From Streptomyces sp. S4.7 (GTDB lineage Bacteria; Actinomycetota; Actinomycetes; Streptomycetales; Streptomycetaceae): DNA of 64,000 nt. Below, one piece after another: positions 49,901 to 58,750 of this stretch. The position numbers and the translations under genes were made by a program. A model generated the notes under the pieces. The model was not told where the DNA came from. It saw only the letters and a program-made list of their open reading frames with translations, and searched no databases. Location of the stretch: NCBI RefSeq assembly GCF_010384365.1, contig NZ_CP048397.1, forward strand, positions 1,550,001 to 1,614,000, read 5' to 3'. Positions within the stretch are counted from its first letter, which is position 1; each line of letters starts with the position of its first letter.

Positions 49901-51570
49901 CTGCCGCCCGCCTTCAGCACCCCGAGGACCGCCACCGGCAGGACCTCCGTCCGCCCCACGCAGACGCCGACCGGGCGGCGTACGGCGCCCCGCGCGACGA
50001 GCAGCGCGGCGACCCGGTCGGCGGCGGCGTCCAGTTCCGCGTACGACAGGGTCCGCCCCCGGGCGACGACGGCGGGCGCGTCCGGTGCCAGCCGGGCCGA
50101 GCGCGCGAACGCCTCGTGCACGAGCGGGACCTCGGGCGGCGGCGGCGCTCCGTGCGCCCACTCGGTGAGCGTCCGCCGTTCCTCGTCGGCCGGCATGACC
50201 GCCAGGTCCTGGAGCGCGGTCTCCGGGCGGGCGACGGCGTCGGCGACGAGCGTACGGAACCGGGCCGCCAGGCGCTCGGCCGTCGCGTGGTCGAAGAGGT
50301 CGGCGGAGTACTCCCACCGACCGTGGTATCCGTCGCCGTCGGGCACCAGGTGCAGGAACACGTCGTACTTGGCGGTGCCGCCGTGCACCTGGAAGCGCTC
50401 GGCCTCGACACCGGGCAGGGTCAGCGCGGACGGGGGCGCGTCGTCGACCGCGAACACCACCTGGAACAGCGGGAATCGGCTGAGCGTGCGCTCGACCCCC
50501 AGCTCGCGCACCAGATGGCTGTACGGCACGTCCTTGTGCCGGACGGCCGATCTGACGTTCTGCTTCATCTCCACGACCAGCTCCGTGAACGACCGGTCGT
50601 GGCGCGGCCGGCCGCGCAGCGGCAGCACATCGGTGAGGCAGGCGATCAGGTCCTCGATCTCCGGCTCGTCGCGGCGCGACACGGGCGTGCCGATGACGAG
50701 GTCGTCCTGGCCGCTGTGCCGGCCGATCAGCGCGGTCAGCGCGGCGGCCAGCACCACGAAGCGTGTCGTGCGCAGACGGGCGGCGAGGTCGCGTATCAGT
50801 GATCCCGTGGCGGCGTCGACCGTGAACTCGACCTGGCCGCCGTGGTGGCTCAGGGCCGGCGGGCGCGGCCGGTCGGCGGGGAAGGACGACTCGTCGGGCG
50901 CGCCCGCCAGTTCGGACCGCCAGTGCTCGACCAGCCGCGCGCGGTGCTCGCCTCCGGTGCTCCGCTGGCGCCGGGCGTACGGCCCGGACTGGAGGGGCAG
51001 TTCGGGCAGCCGGGGCGCCCTGTGCTCGGTCTCGGCGCGGTACAGCTCGCTGAACTCCTGGTCGAGGAGGCTGAAGCACCAGCCGTCGATCACGGCGTGG
51101 TGGATCGCGACGGCGAGTACGGACTCGGCGTCGGCGCACACGAGCGGATCGTCGCGATCACCGCCGGTCCGGTCTGCCCCCTCGGCCCCGTCGGGGCAGA
51201 CCGGACCGTCGGCCGTCACCAGCAACGTGGCCTTCAGCAGCGGCGGTTCGGCGAGGTCCGTCTGCCGGGTGACCGCCTCCCTCAGCGCCGTCTCCCGCTC
51301 GTCCGCCGTGATCCGCCGTACGTCGACGGGGATCCGCGTCGGCGGCAGGACGGTCTGTCGCGGGTTGCCGTCCACGAGCGTCAGCCGGCTGCGCAGCGCC
51401 TCGTGCCGGGCCACGATGCCGGTCAGCGCGGCTTCGACGGCAACGATGTCGAGGGGCCCCCGCAGCCGGTGGACCCACGACTCCAGATAGCGGGACGTGC
51501 CCTGCTGGTACTGGTCGTTGAGCCAGATCGACTCCTGCTCGAACGACATCGGATAGGTACGCGGTTCCAT
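46888..51570 (-). CDS. Single-module NRPS: condensation-adenylation-carrier-reductase
   Basis: 1560 residues. Condensation domain ~1-440 with the active His in IHHAVIDGW (residues 157-165). Adenylation ~480-1010: YTSGSTGEPKG (~637), LENQYGPSETHV (~783), YRTGDLARLL, GRSDGQVKVRGHR, PLTASGKVDR. Specificity positions (GrsA alignment by hand) read D V Q F L A Q V V K, close to proline codes. Carrier domain with DDFFTLGGDSLLATRL (~1072). Thioester reductase ~1150-1520: LLTGATGFLGTFLLREL, VYHAGAAVNLVFSYEQLRD, and Tyr/Lys in GYTQSKWAAERL. It should join an aminoacyl group from the stand-alone carrier to proline and release the dipeptide by NAD(P)H reduction. The last ~45 residues are a Pro/Ala tail that runs antisense into the kinase remnant. 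Confidence 0.92.
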   Translation of the reverse strand: MEPRTYPMSFEQESIWLNDQYQQGTSRYLESWVHRLRGPLDIVAVEAALTGIVARHEALRSRLTLVDGNPRQTVLPPTRIPVDVRRITADERETALREAVTRQTDLAEPPLLKATLLVTADGPVCPDGAEGADRTGGDRDDPLVCADAESVLAVAIHHAVIDGWCFSLLDQEFSELYRAETEHRAPRLPELPLQSGPYARRQRSTGGEHRARLVEHWRSELAGAPDESSFPADRPRPPALSHHGGQVEFTVDAATGSLIRDLAARLRTTRFVVLAAALTALIGRHSGQDDLVIGTPVSRRDEPEIEDLIACLTDVLPLRGRPRHDRSFTELVVEMKQNVRSAVRHKDVPYSHLVRELGVERTLSRFPLFQVVFAVDDAPPSALTLPGVEAERFQVHGGTAKYDVFLHLVPDGDGYHGRWEYSADLFDHATAERLAARFRTLVADAVARPETALQDLAVMPADEERRTLTEWAHGAPPPPEVPLVHEAFARSARLAPDAPAVVARGRTLSYAELDAAADRVAALLVARGAVRRPVGVCVGRTEVLPVAVLGVLKAGGSCVPIDPEHPAERIAFTVRDSGIGVLLTERRCRPAELPAGVEALLIDGLPEEGSDERPEDLPAEPVAPVVPVGADDLVYVIYTSGSTGEPKGVAMEHGPLANLVEWQRRRSATGPDTRVGARTLQFAPLGFDVAFQEIFATWAAGGALVLVDEQVRRDPHQLLDLIGSERIERLFLPFVALQQLVEYACATGRRCDSLKEVLTAGEQLHVTPALRQFFGSLTSATLENQYGPSETHVVTADRLGPDPASWPDLPSIGRPVDGATVLLLDDRLRPVPPGAVGEICVGGPVVARGYVGRPELTAEKFVAGDIPGTGSRTGTGNDTDTRPESGAGGRFYRTGDLARLLPDGRIQYLGRSDGQVKVRGHRVETGEVEAAVRAQPGVADAAVVAQDLGPGAGKRLLAYYIAGDRRPAGPEEIRRELRTRLPAPLVPARCIPVDRFPLTASGKVDRAALAATGGGEDQGDGLGDRIGGGGTEPAVAAPRTATQERIAQLWSELLGPFPHPIGVHDDFFTLGGDSLLATRLVLALREELDVQVPLRSVFTSPTVAGLAALVDDAGRTARTPDLSGDIRLDPDIVAADDVRTVVPDPEHVLLTGATGFLGTFLLRELLRRTDATVHCLVRGSDRANAEKRLRSARESYGLTDPSTDHRVTVVTGDLARPRLGLSAADFDRLARTVDAVYHAGAAVNLVFSYEQLRDANVYGTQEILRLAALHRTVPVHHVSTVGVYGGGAGSPAAAGQGPGGAVRPVRPPDPTGPPSALEHGYTQSKWAAERLAEAARARGLPVSVYRPTRITGDSTTGVCQTGDFMWLLLKGCLQSGVAPSDVDTAFDLVPVDYVSAAVVALSRQPRSAGRTFHIAGERPLRMDTAVARLRALGHAVGDVPAADWLAATEADPGNAAFPLLAAMAAETRGGGSEGSALFDAGDTRQALEGTGILCRDIDEELFVTYVEYFTRTGFLPPPAARGAAGPSPAARAKPQPAPAPPSPATAARPRKEAQRRCGSR

Positions 51571-51666
51571 CGCTTCTCGCTTCGTGGTGCGAACGACTGG
51601 GACGGACCTCTGGGGGGTGGCGGAGGAGGCCGGTACGGCGATATTCAGACACCGATCATGCGTCGC

Positions 51667-53286
51667 TCAGCCCGGCAGGTCCAACAGAGCGGCGATGTCG
51701 ATCTTTCCGTTGGGCGTCCGGGGGAAGGAGGCGATGCGCCGAACCCGATCCGGTACCTGGGCGCGCGGCAGCACGGCCGAGAGCGCTTTCCGAACAGCCT
51801 CCGGCTCCGCGGCGCCGTCGGCGGCGCCGTCGCCGGTTCCGTCGTCCCCGGCGGGGGGTCGGGTCCCGGCGAGCGGTTCCTCGGTGTAGAACATCGCGAG
51901 ACGCTCGAACGCACCGCTCTCACCGGCCACCGGAAGCACGGCGCACTCGCGGATCCCCGGCAGCCGCAGGGCCGCGGCCTCCGTCTCGGCAGGCTCGACG
52001 CGGTGCCCGGCGATCTTGATCTGCCGGTCGGCACGGCCGTGGAAGTGCAGCACCCCGTCGCTGTCCAGCCTGCCGAGATCGCCGGTGCGGTAGATCCTGC
52101 GGGGGCCGGTGCCGGGGTCGAACGCGGCGAAGCTCTCCGCCGTGGCCCGCTCGTTGCCGAGGTAGCCGTCGGCCAGGCCCTCCCCGGAGACACAGATCTC
52201 GCCGAGCGCACCGGGCGGGACCTCACTGGCGCCGTCGAGGATGTGAATCGCGGTGCCGGGTACCGCCGTGCCGAGCGGGATGCCGTACTCGGCCTCGCAG
52301 TCGGCCGGTCGGATCCGGTGTGTGGTGACGAAGACGCAGCACTCGACCGGGCCGTAGCCGTTGAGCAGCGTGATGCCCGGGTGGCGGGCGAGGAAGGACC
52401 GGATGTGCGGGGCGGAGAGCCGCTCACCGCCGGTGAAGACCTGGCGCAGTCCGGTGAAGCAGTCGGGGTCCTCGTCCACGAAGAGGTTGAAGAGCGCGGC
52501 GGTGAGCCAGACGGTGTCGAGGCCCGTGGACCGGACGAGTTCGGCCAGGTCGTCGGGGAGGAAGTAGTCGCCGTCGATGAGCACGACCGTGCCGCCGGTG
52601 GTCAGCATGCCCCACAGTTCGAGGGTGAACGCGTCCCAGGAGACGGGGGCGGCCTGGGGCATCACGCGGCCGGGGCCGAAGTCGGCGAAGCTGTCCGGGC
52701 CGAAGAGCCGGGTGGTGGCGCGGTGCGGGGAGAGCACGCCCTTGGGGGTGCCGGTGGTGCCCGAGGTGAAGAACACGGTGGCCGGCGCGGCCCCGTCCAC
52801 CGCCGGCGTCTCCGCGGGCGCGGCGCCCGGGGCCGGGGCGCGTACGGCCGCCTCGCTCAGTTCCTCGTCGGGCGGACTCCATACGGCGCGGCTCCCGGTG
52901 TCCGCGCCGGTCGACGGGCGCACGGCTGTCGACGGGCCCACCACGACGGGCGGCGACAGCATGCCGAGCACGGTGCGCAACCGGTCGGCGGGCAGTTTCG
53001 GATCCAGCGCCGCGTAGGCGGCACCGAGTCCGAGTACGGCGAGGAGTACGGCCACCAGCCGCGGCGAGCGCGGCAGCAGCACGGGTACCAGTTGTCCGGG
53101 GCCCACACCGAGGCGGCCCAGTTCCGCGGCGTACGCCTGCGCCGCCAGGTCGAGCGTCCGGTAGCTGACGCGCCGGCCTTCGAAGACGAGCGCCGTGGCG
53201 TCCGGCCGGAGCCGGGCCTGCGAGGCGACGGCCTCATGGATGAGCCGCACGTCGGGCGTGCGGGGCGAGTGGGACACGCGAGACAT
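51667..53286 (-). CDS. Stand-alone NRPS adenylation protein
   Basis: 539 residues, one A domain only. AMP/acyl motifs: FFTSGTTGTPKGVLSPHRA (~175), LNGYGPVECCVF, YRTGDLGRLDSDGV, GRADRQIKIAGHRVEPAE and FPRTPNGKIDI with the catalytic Lys. Specificity positions by hand alignment: D A L W F G G V F K, two changes from a known valine code (DALWIGGTFK). It probably activates valine (or a similar branched residue) and loads the free carrier protein. 96 bp upstream of the C-A-T-R gene and 22 bp downstream of the carrier gene, same strand. Confidence 0.9.
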   Translation of the reverse strand: MSRVSHSPRTPDVRLIHEAVASQARLRPDATALVFEGRRVSYRTLDLAAQAYAAELGRLGVGPGQLVPVLLPRSPRLVAVLLAVLGLGAAYAALDPKLPADRLRTVLGMLSPPVVVGPSTAVRPSTGADTGSRAVWSPPDEELSEAAVRAPAPGAAPAETPAVDGAAPATVFFTSGTTGTPKGVLSPHRATTRLFGPDSFADFGPGRVMPQAAPVSWDAFTLELWGMLTTGGTVVLIDGDYFLPDDLAELVRSTGLDTVWLTAALFNLFVDEDPDCFTGLRQVFTGGERLSAPHIRSFLARHPGITLLNGYGPVECCVFVTTHRIRPADCEAEYGIPLGTAVPGTAIHILDGASEVPPGALGEICVSGEGLADGYLGNERATAESFAAFDPGTGPRRIYRTGDLGRLDSDGVLHFHGRADRQIKIAGHRVEPAETEAAALRLPGIRECAVLPVAGESGAFERLAMFYTEEPLAGTRPPAGDDGTGDGAADGAAEPEAVRKALSAVLPRAQVPDRVRRIASFPRTPNGKIDIAALLDLPG

Positions 53287-53308
53287 GAGAAGTCGGTCCC
53301 CGTCCCCG

Positions 53309-53560
53309 TCAGACGGCTTCGCCGCTGGCGATCACGGCGGCGGTGAAGTCGGCGACCGTGTCGCTGTCGAAGACCGTGTCCGGAGAGACCCTTATGCCCA
53401 GCTCTCTCTTGACACGGGTGCATATTCGTACCGCTTGGAGGGACGTGCCGCCGAAATCGTAGAAGCTGTCGGAGGGCTTCAACTCATCGGCTCCGAGGAC
53501 CTCTGCCATGATCCGGACGACGGAATCGCTGTCGCCGCGCTGCTGCTCGGACACCTTCAT
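53309..53560 (-). CDS. Stand-alone peptidyl carrier protein
   Basis: 83 residues, acidic, four-helix carrier fold. The phosphopantetheine Ser is in DFGGTSLQAVRICTR; the sequence before it, ADELKPSDSFYDFGG, is typical. It should be loaded by the adjacent A protein and deliver the first residue to the condensation domain of the large NRPS. First gene of the three-gene operon. No phosphopantetheinyl transferase or MbtH gene is nearby, so those must come from elsewhere. Confidence 0.9.
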   Translation of the reverse strand: MKVSEQQRGDSDSVVRIMAEVLGADELKPSDSFYDFGGTSLQAVRICTRVKRELGIRVSPDTVFDSDTVADFTAAVIASGEAV

Positions 53561-53659
53561 CTCTCATCCTGCCGATTGATGGAAGGTGCCCATTCTGACC
53601 CAGATCTGGCGCGTGAGTCGGGCCGAGGCGCCGCACGGCGACACCTCGGCCCGCCGAGG

Positions 53660-56647
53660 TCAGGACTTACGGGACCGTGCGGCCGTCTTCCTGGCCGGGG
53701 CCGTGCTCGCGGCGGACTTCGCGGTGCCCGCAGCGGCCTTCTTCGCCGCCGTCTTCCGGGCCGGTGACTTCGTCCGGGCGGAGGGGGCCGCGTCGCTGAT
53801 CCGCTCCGCGTCCAGGATCTCCCGGAGGAACTTGCCGGTGTGGCTGGTCGCCACTCCGGCCACCTGCTCCGGTGTGCCCTCGGCGACGACGAGCCCGCCG
53901 CCGCTGCCGCCCTCGGGGCCCATGTCGACGACCCAGTCCGCCGTCTTGATGACATCCAGGTTGTGCTCGATGACGATCACCGTGTTGCCCTTGTCGACCA
54001 GTCCCGACAGCACCGTGATCAGCTTGCTGATGTCGTCGAAGTGGAGACCGGTGGTGGGCTCGTCCAGCACGTACACCGTGCGGCCCGTGGACCGCTTCTG
54101 GAGCTCGCTGGCCAGCTTCACGCGCTGCGCCTCGCCGCCCGAGAGGGTCGGCGCGGACTGGCCGAGCCGCACATAGCCCAGACCCACCTCGTTGAGCGTC
54201 TTGAGGTGGCGCGAGATCGTCGGGACGGCCTCGAAGAAGTCGAGGCCCTCCTCGATGGGCATGTCCAGCACCTCGGCGATGGACTTGCCCTTGTAGTGGA
54301 CCTCCAGGGTCTCCCGGTTGTAGCGCGCACCGTGGCAGACCTCGCACGGGACGTACACGTCCGGCAGGAAGTTCATCTCGATCTTGATCGTGCCGTCGCC
54401 CGCGCAGTTCTCGCAGCGGCCGCCCTTGACGTTGAAGGAGAAGCGTCCCGGCAGATAGCCGCGGACCTTCGCCTCCATCGTCTCGGCGAAGAGCTTGCGC
54501 ACATGGTCGAAGACACCGGTGTACGTGGCCGGGTTGGACCGGGGCGTACGGCCGATGGGCGACTGGTCGACATGCACGACCTTGTCGACCAGGTCGTCCC
54601 CGTCGACCCGGGTGTGGCGTCCCGGCACCGACTTGGCGCCGTTCAGCTCACGGGCCAGATGCATGTAGAGGATGTCGTTGACCAGGGTCGACTTGCCGGA
54701 TCCGGAGACACCCGTGACCGCGGTGAACAGACCGAGCGGGAAGGACACGTCGATGTCCCGCAGGTTGTTCTCCCGCGCCCCGTGGACGGTGAGCCGCCGC
54801 CCGGGGTCGACCGGCCTGCGGACGTCCGGCGTCGGGATGGCCTTCTTGCGGGCGAGGTACTGCCCGGTGATCGACTCCTCGTTGGCCAGGAGCCCCTTCA
54901 AGGGACCGGAGTGGACGACCTTGCCGCCGTGCTCGCCCGCGCCGGGGCCGATGTCGACGATCCAGTCGGCCACCTTGATGGTGTCCTCGTCGTGCTCCAC
55001 GACGATCAGGGTGTTGCCCATGTCGCGCAGCCGGATGAGGGTCTCGATCAGCCGGTGGTTGTCGCGCTGGTGCAGACCGATGGACGGCTCGTCCAGCACG
55101 TAGAGGACTCCGACCAGACCGGAGCCGATCTGGGTGGCGAGCCGGATGCGCTGGGCCTCGCCGCCGGAGAGGGTGCCGGCCGCGCGGTTGAGCGAGAGAT
55201 AGTCCAGGCCGACGTCGACCAGGAACCGCAGCCGTTCGTTGACCTCCTTGAGGACCCGCTCGGCGATCTTCTTGTCCCTGGCGTTCAGCGTCATCTTGCC
55301 GAGGAAGTCGGCGCACTCGCTGATCGACATCGCGGAGATGTCGGCGATGGACCTGTCCATGACCGTGACCGCGAGGACGAGCGGCTTGAGGCGGGTGCCG
55401 TGGCACGTCGGGCAGGGAACCTCGCGCATATAGCCCTCGAAGCGCTCCCTGCTGGTGTCGCTCTCCGCCTCCGAGTGCCGCCGCTTGACGAAGGAGACGG
55501 CGCCTTCGAAGGAGGGGGTGGTGTACGCCCGCTCGCGGCCGTACCTGTTCCTGTACCGCACCTCGACCTGGGTCTTGTGGCCGTACAGCAGGGCCTTCTT
55601 GGCACGCTGCGGCAGCCCGGCCCACGGAATGTCCGTACGGAAGCCGACGGCCTGTGCCAGGCCGCCGATCATCCGGCCGAAGTACTCCTTGGTGTGGCCG
55701 TGCGACCAGGGGTGGATCGCCCCCTCGTCGAGCGACTTCTCCTCGTCGGGGACGATCAGCTCCGCGTCGACCTCCATGCGGGTGCCGATGCCCGTGCAGT
55801 CCGGGCAGGCGCCGAAGGGCGAGTTGAAGGAGAAGGAGCGGGGCTCCAGCTCCTCGAAGGACAGGTCGTCGTACGGGCAGTACAGGTGCTCCGAGTACAT
55901 CCGCTCGCGCTCGGGGTCGTCCTCCGGGAGGTCGACGAAGTCCAGGACCACCATGCCGCCGGAGAGCCCGAGCGCGGTCTCGACCGAGTCGGTCAGCCGG
56001 CGCTTGGCGCTGCCCTTCACCGTGAGGCGGTCGACGACCACCTCGATGGTGTGCTTCTCCTGCTTCTTGAGCTTCGGCGGCTCGCTGAGCTGGATGGTCT
56101 GCCCGTCGACGCGCGCCCGGCTGTACCCCTTGGTCTGGAGGTCGGAGAACAGGTCGACGAACTCGCCCTTGCGCTCCCTGATCAGCGGCGACAGCACCTG
56201 GAAGCGGCTGCCCTCGGGCAGCTCCAGGACCTTGTCGACGATGGCCTGCGGCGACTGGCGGGCGATCGGCCGGCCGCACTCGGGGCAGTGCGGCTTGCCG
56301 ATACGGGCGAAGAGCAGCCGGAGGTAGTCGTAGACCTCGGTGATCGTGCCGACCGTCGACCGGGGGTTGCGGGACGTGGACTTCTGGTCGATGGAGACGG
56401 CCGGCGAGAGACCCTCGATGAAGTCGACGTCGGGCTTGTCCATCTGGCCGAGGAACTGCCGGGCGTAGGAGGACAGCGACTCGACATAGCGACGCTGTCC
56501 CTCGGCGAAGATCGTGTCGAACGCGAGGGAGGACTTGCCCGACCCGGAGAGCCCGGTGAAGACGATCAGGGAGTCACGGGGGAGGTCGAGCGAGACGTTC
56601 TTGAGATTGTGTTCGCGAGCGCCACGGACGATGAGACGGTCGGCCAC
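53660..56647 (-). CDS. uvrA: UvrABC excinuclease subunit A
   Basis: 995 residues. Damage-recognition ATPase of nucleotide excision repair. First ATPase: [20 protein letters not shown]; second: [15 protein letters not shown] (~650); signatures [13 protein letters not shown] and [13 protein letters not shown]. Zinc sites at [23 protein letters not shown] and CEVCHGARY. The C-terminus adds a Lys/Ala-rich tail after the conserved domain ([20 protein letters not shown]), resembling histone H1-type tails. GTG start at 56647, behind AAAGG; the longer frame in front has no support. Confidence 0.97.
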   Translation of the reverse strand: MADRLIVRGAREHNLKNVSLDLPRDSLIVFTGLSGSGKSSLAFDTIFAEGQRRYVESLSSYARQFLGQMDKPDVDFIEGLSPAVSIDQKSTSRNPRSTVGTITEVYDYLRLLFARIGKPHCPECGRPIARQSPQAIVDKVLELPEGSRFQVLSPLIRERKGEFVDLFSDLQTKGYSRARVDGQTIQLSEPPKLKKQEKHTIEVVVDRLTVKGSAKRRLTDSVETALGLSGGMVVLDFVDLPEDDPERERMYSEHLYCPYDDLSFEELEPRSFSFNSPFGACPDCTGIGTRMEVDAELIVPDEEKSLDEGAIHPWSHGHTKEYFGRMIGGLAQAVGFRTDIPWAGLPQRAKKALLYGHKTQVEVRYRNRYGRERAYTTPSFEGAVSFVKRRHSEAESDTSRERFEGYMREVPCPTCHGTRLKPLVLAVTVMDRSIADISAMSISECADFLGKMTLNARDKKIAERVLKEVNERLRFLVDVGLDYLSLNRAAGTLSGGEAQRIRLATQIGSGLVGVLYVLDEPSIGLHQRDNHRLIETLIRLRDMGNTLIVVEHDEDTIKVADWIVDIGPGAGEHGGKVVHSGPLKGLLANEESITGQYLARKKAIPTPDVRRPVDPGRRLTVHGARENNLRDIDVSFPLGLFTAVTGVSGSGKSTLVNDILYMHLARELNGAKSVPGRHTRVDGDDLVDKVVHVDQSPIGRTPRSNPATYTGVFDHVRKLFAETMEAKVRGYLPGRFSFNVKGGRCENCAGDGTIKIEMNFLPDVYVPCEVCHGARYNRETLEVHYKGKSIAEVLDMPIEEGLDFFEAVPTISRHLKTLNEVGLGYVRLGQSAPTLSGGEAQRVKLASELQKRSTGRTVYVLDEPTTGLHFDDISKLITVLSGLVDKGNTVIVIEHNLDVIKTADWVVDMGPEGGSGGGLVVAEGTPEQVAGVATSHTGKFLREILDAERISDAAPSARTKSPARKTAAKKAAAGTAKSAASTAPARKTAARSRKS

Positions 56648-56797
56648 GCCGGTCCGCACCTTTCTAGAGAGAAGCAGGGGCGGAGCCCCCGTCCCAGGGT
56701 AATGGGGGTCGCCAGAGCGATGGACTGCCAAACGGAGAGACCCGGGTCACTGGGGCACCGGGCTGCGAGGGCTCCCTACCAGGATGCCTCCGACGAG

Positions 56798-56803
56798 CTT
56801 ATA
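56798..56803 (-). promoter_or_regulatory. Possible -10 element of uvrA
   Basis: TATAAG on the minus strand, 151 bp before uvrA, in the 228-bp divergent spacer. Just upstream lies TCGAATGTGCGTGC, which is a partial match to an actinobacterial LexA-type half site. No matching -35 at 17 bp. Weak evidence only. Confidence 0.25.
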
Positions 56804-56875
56804 GCACGCACATTCGATTTATGGCCGCTGGTCTTCGCCTTCACCCGAACGAGTGGTGGGGCTATCGTCGGCCTC

Positions 56876-57562
56876 ATGCTCGATCATGTGCGCGACCTCG
56901 AATCCCTACGCGAAGCGACCGAGCGGCTCCTCACCGCGGCCGCCCGACTGGACAACGCCTCCGCCGCCGAGGCGTCACGGCTGCCGGGCTGGAGCCGTGG
57001 TCACGTACTGGCCCATCTCGCCAGGAACGGCGACGCACTGGTCAATGTGCTCGAAGGACGGCCGATGTACCCGGACACGGTCACCCGTGACGCCGACATC
57101 GAGCGCGACGGCCCCCGGCCCCTCGACGCGCAGCTCGCCGACGTACGCGCCACCGCCGACCGCTTCCAGCGCGTGGCCGCCGTCCCCGCCGACTGGACCC
57201 GCACGGTCGCGCTCCGCAACGGAGTGACCGACGTGGCCGCCCGGGTCCCGTTCCGCAGGCTCGTCGAGGTCGAGCTGCACCACGTCGACCTGGGCATCGG
57301 CCTGGAACTCGAGGATCTCTCCGGCGAATTCGTCCACCGCGAGATCGACTTCCTGACCGAGCGCTTCGCCGGGCACGCGGACGTACCTCCGCTCGCCCTG
57401 ACCACTCCCGAGGGCCACATCTGGCGCACCGGCCGCGCCGACGGCACCCCGGCCACCGTCACCGGCCCCGCGCCCGACCTCATGGGCTGGCTCGCCGGCC
57501 GCCGCGACGGGGCGGCGCTCAAGTCGTCGGACACCTCACTGCCCGTACTGCCCCCGCTATAG
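56876..57562 (+). CDS. Mycothiol-dependent maleylpyruvate isomerase-type protein
   Basis: 228 residues. DinB-like four-helix N-terminal domain of the MDMPI family (mycothiol-dependent maleylpyruvate isomerase). Seen: LREATERLLTAAARLDNASA, LPGWSRGHVLAHLARNGDAL (first metal-ligand His), RRLVEVELHHVDLGIGLE (second His region), and the C-terminal SCP2-like part with LALTTPEGHIWRTGRADGTP. Substrate unknown. ATG at 56876; divergent from uvrA, 10 bp upstream of the MBL gene. Confidence 0.85.
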   Translation: MLDHVRDLESLREATERLLTAAARLDNASAAEASRLPGWSRGHVLAHLARNGDALVNVLEGRPMYPDTVTRDADIERDGPRPLDAQLADVRATADRFQRVAAVPADWTRTVALRNGVTDVAARVPFRRLVEVELHHVDLGIGLELEDLSGEFVHREIDFLTERFAGHADVPPLALTTPEGHIWRTGRADGTPATVTGPAPDLMGWLAGRRDGAALKSSDTSLPVLPPL

Positions 57563-57572
57563 GCTGGGTCGT

Positions 57573-58226
57573 ATGACTTACAGCGGAGTCGTGAAGCTCG
57601 ACGGACCGGCCGATGTGCACGAGTTGACCGACCTGATGATCTCCAAGGTCGCCGTCGGCGCGATGAACAACAACGCCTATCTGCTGCGCTGTCGGGCCAC
57701 CGGGGAGCAGTTGCTGATCGACGCGGCGAACGACGCGGCCACGCTGCTGACACTGATCGGCGACGACGGCATCGCGTCCGTCGTCACCACGCACCGGCAC
57801 GGCGACCACTGGCAGGCACTGGCCGAGATCGTGGCCGCCACCGGCGCCACGACCTACGCCGGCCGGTACGACGCCGAGGGGATCCCGGTCCCGACCGAGG
57901 TCCTGGTCGAGGACGGCGACACGATCCGGGTCGGCCGCATCGAGCTGACCGCCCGGCATCTCGTCGGTCATACGCCGGGCTCGATCGCCCTGGTCTACGA
58001 CGACCCGCACGGCCATCCGCACCTCTTCACCGGCGACTGCCTCTTCCCCGGCGGCCCTGGCCGGACAACAGAGCCGGAGGAGTTCAACTCCCTGATGGGC
58101 GACCTGGAGACCAAGGTGTTCGACGTCCTGCCCGATGAGACGTGGGTCTATCCCGGTCACGGCAACGACACCACCCTCGGCTCGGAGCGGCCCCACCTCG
58201 CGGAGTGGCGCGCACGGGGCTGGTAG
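57573..58226 (+). CDS. MBL-fold metallohydrolase (glyoxalase II-like)
   Basis: 217 residues. Metal site: THRHGDHW (HxHxDH), His in LVGHTPGS, Asp in LFTGDCLFPGG, His in VYPGHGNDTT. Close to hydroxyacylglutathione hydrolase; in actinobacteria probably a mycothiol-thioester or similar hydrolase. Translated 10 bp after the isomerase-type gene, same operon. Followed by a hairpin. A damaged paralog of its C-terminus lies at 62894-63073. Confidence 0.9.
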   Translation: MTYSGVVKLDGPADVHELTDLMISKVAVGAMNNNAYLLRCRATGEQLLIDAANDAATLLTLIGDDGIASVVTTHRHGDHWQALAEIVAATGATTYAGRYDAEGIPVPTEVLVEDGDTIRVGRIELTARHLVGHTPGSIALVYDDPHGHPHLFTGDCLFPGGPGRTTEPEEFNSLMGDLETKVFDVLPDETWVYPGHGNDTTLGSERPHLAEWRARGW

Positions 58227-58750
58227 CCGTCCAACGACGACTGGTTCCATACCGCCAGGGTGCACCCGCGCGGGTGTGCCCTGGCCAGCCCATGCGGTTC
58301 ACCGTCCGGTGGTGGACCTCGCGTTGGTCGAGTCAACTGACGTGTGGACACCAACGACTACGACGGCGACGCCACAGTCGTGGCGGACGGAACCGCATAT
58401 GAATGCCACGCCCCGCTCCGCCGACTACAGACCGCACACGATCCAATCCTTGGCAGAGCCAAAAGCCCGGCAGCGCCTCACGACGGGCCGGGCCCCTGTC
58501 GGTGTTCGACCGATATCCCGCGACCCGTATCCCGGCGATCCCCAGCCCCGACACGGCGAAGGCCCGACGCGTCCCCGCACCGGGCCCTCACGCCCAAGCA
58601 CCGACTGAGCCAGGCAGCAACTACGAACGCGCGGATCCCCCGTAGTATGCCGCCCAAGTCGGACATCAGTCGGGCGCAGCAAGTCCTGTCCTCACCAGAG
58701 CGCCGCCCGGCTCGTCCGCGTCAACATGGTTGCCGTGGACGGTTGTTGGC
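58227..58750. other. Spacer without a gene
   Basis: 524 bp. It holds the terminator at 58255-58284 and then no reading frame with recognisable protein motifs; the short open frames on either strand are low-complexity and Arg/Pro-rich. The flanking genes converge, so no promoter is expected. Possibly leftover DNA at the left end of an accessory islet. Confidence 0.5.
58255..58284. terminator. Terminator after the MBL-fold gene
   Basis: 13-bp stem with two G-U pairs (CCAGGGTGCACCC / GGGTGTGCCCTGG) and a GCGC loop, 28 bp beyond the stop at 58226. Confidence 0.75.

Noticed and set aside
53840..57562. 1240-codon plus frame across uvrA
   Set aside because: Antisense to uvrA; only the last 228 codons are a real gene (isomerase-type protein).
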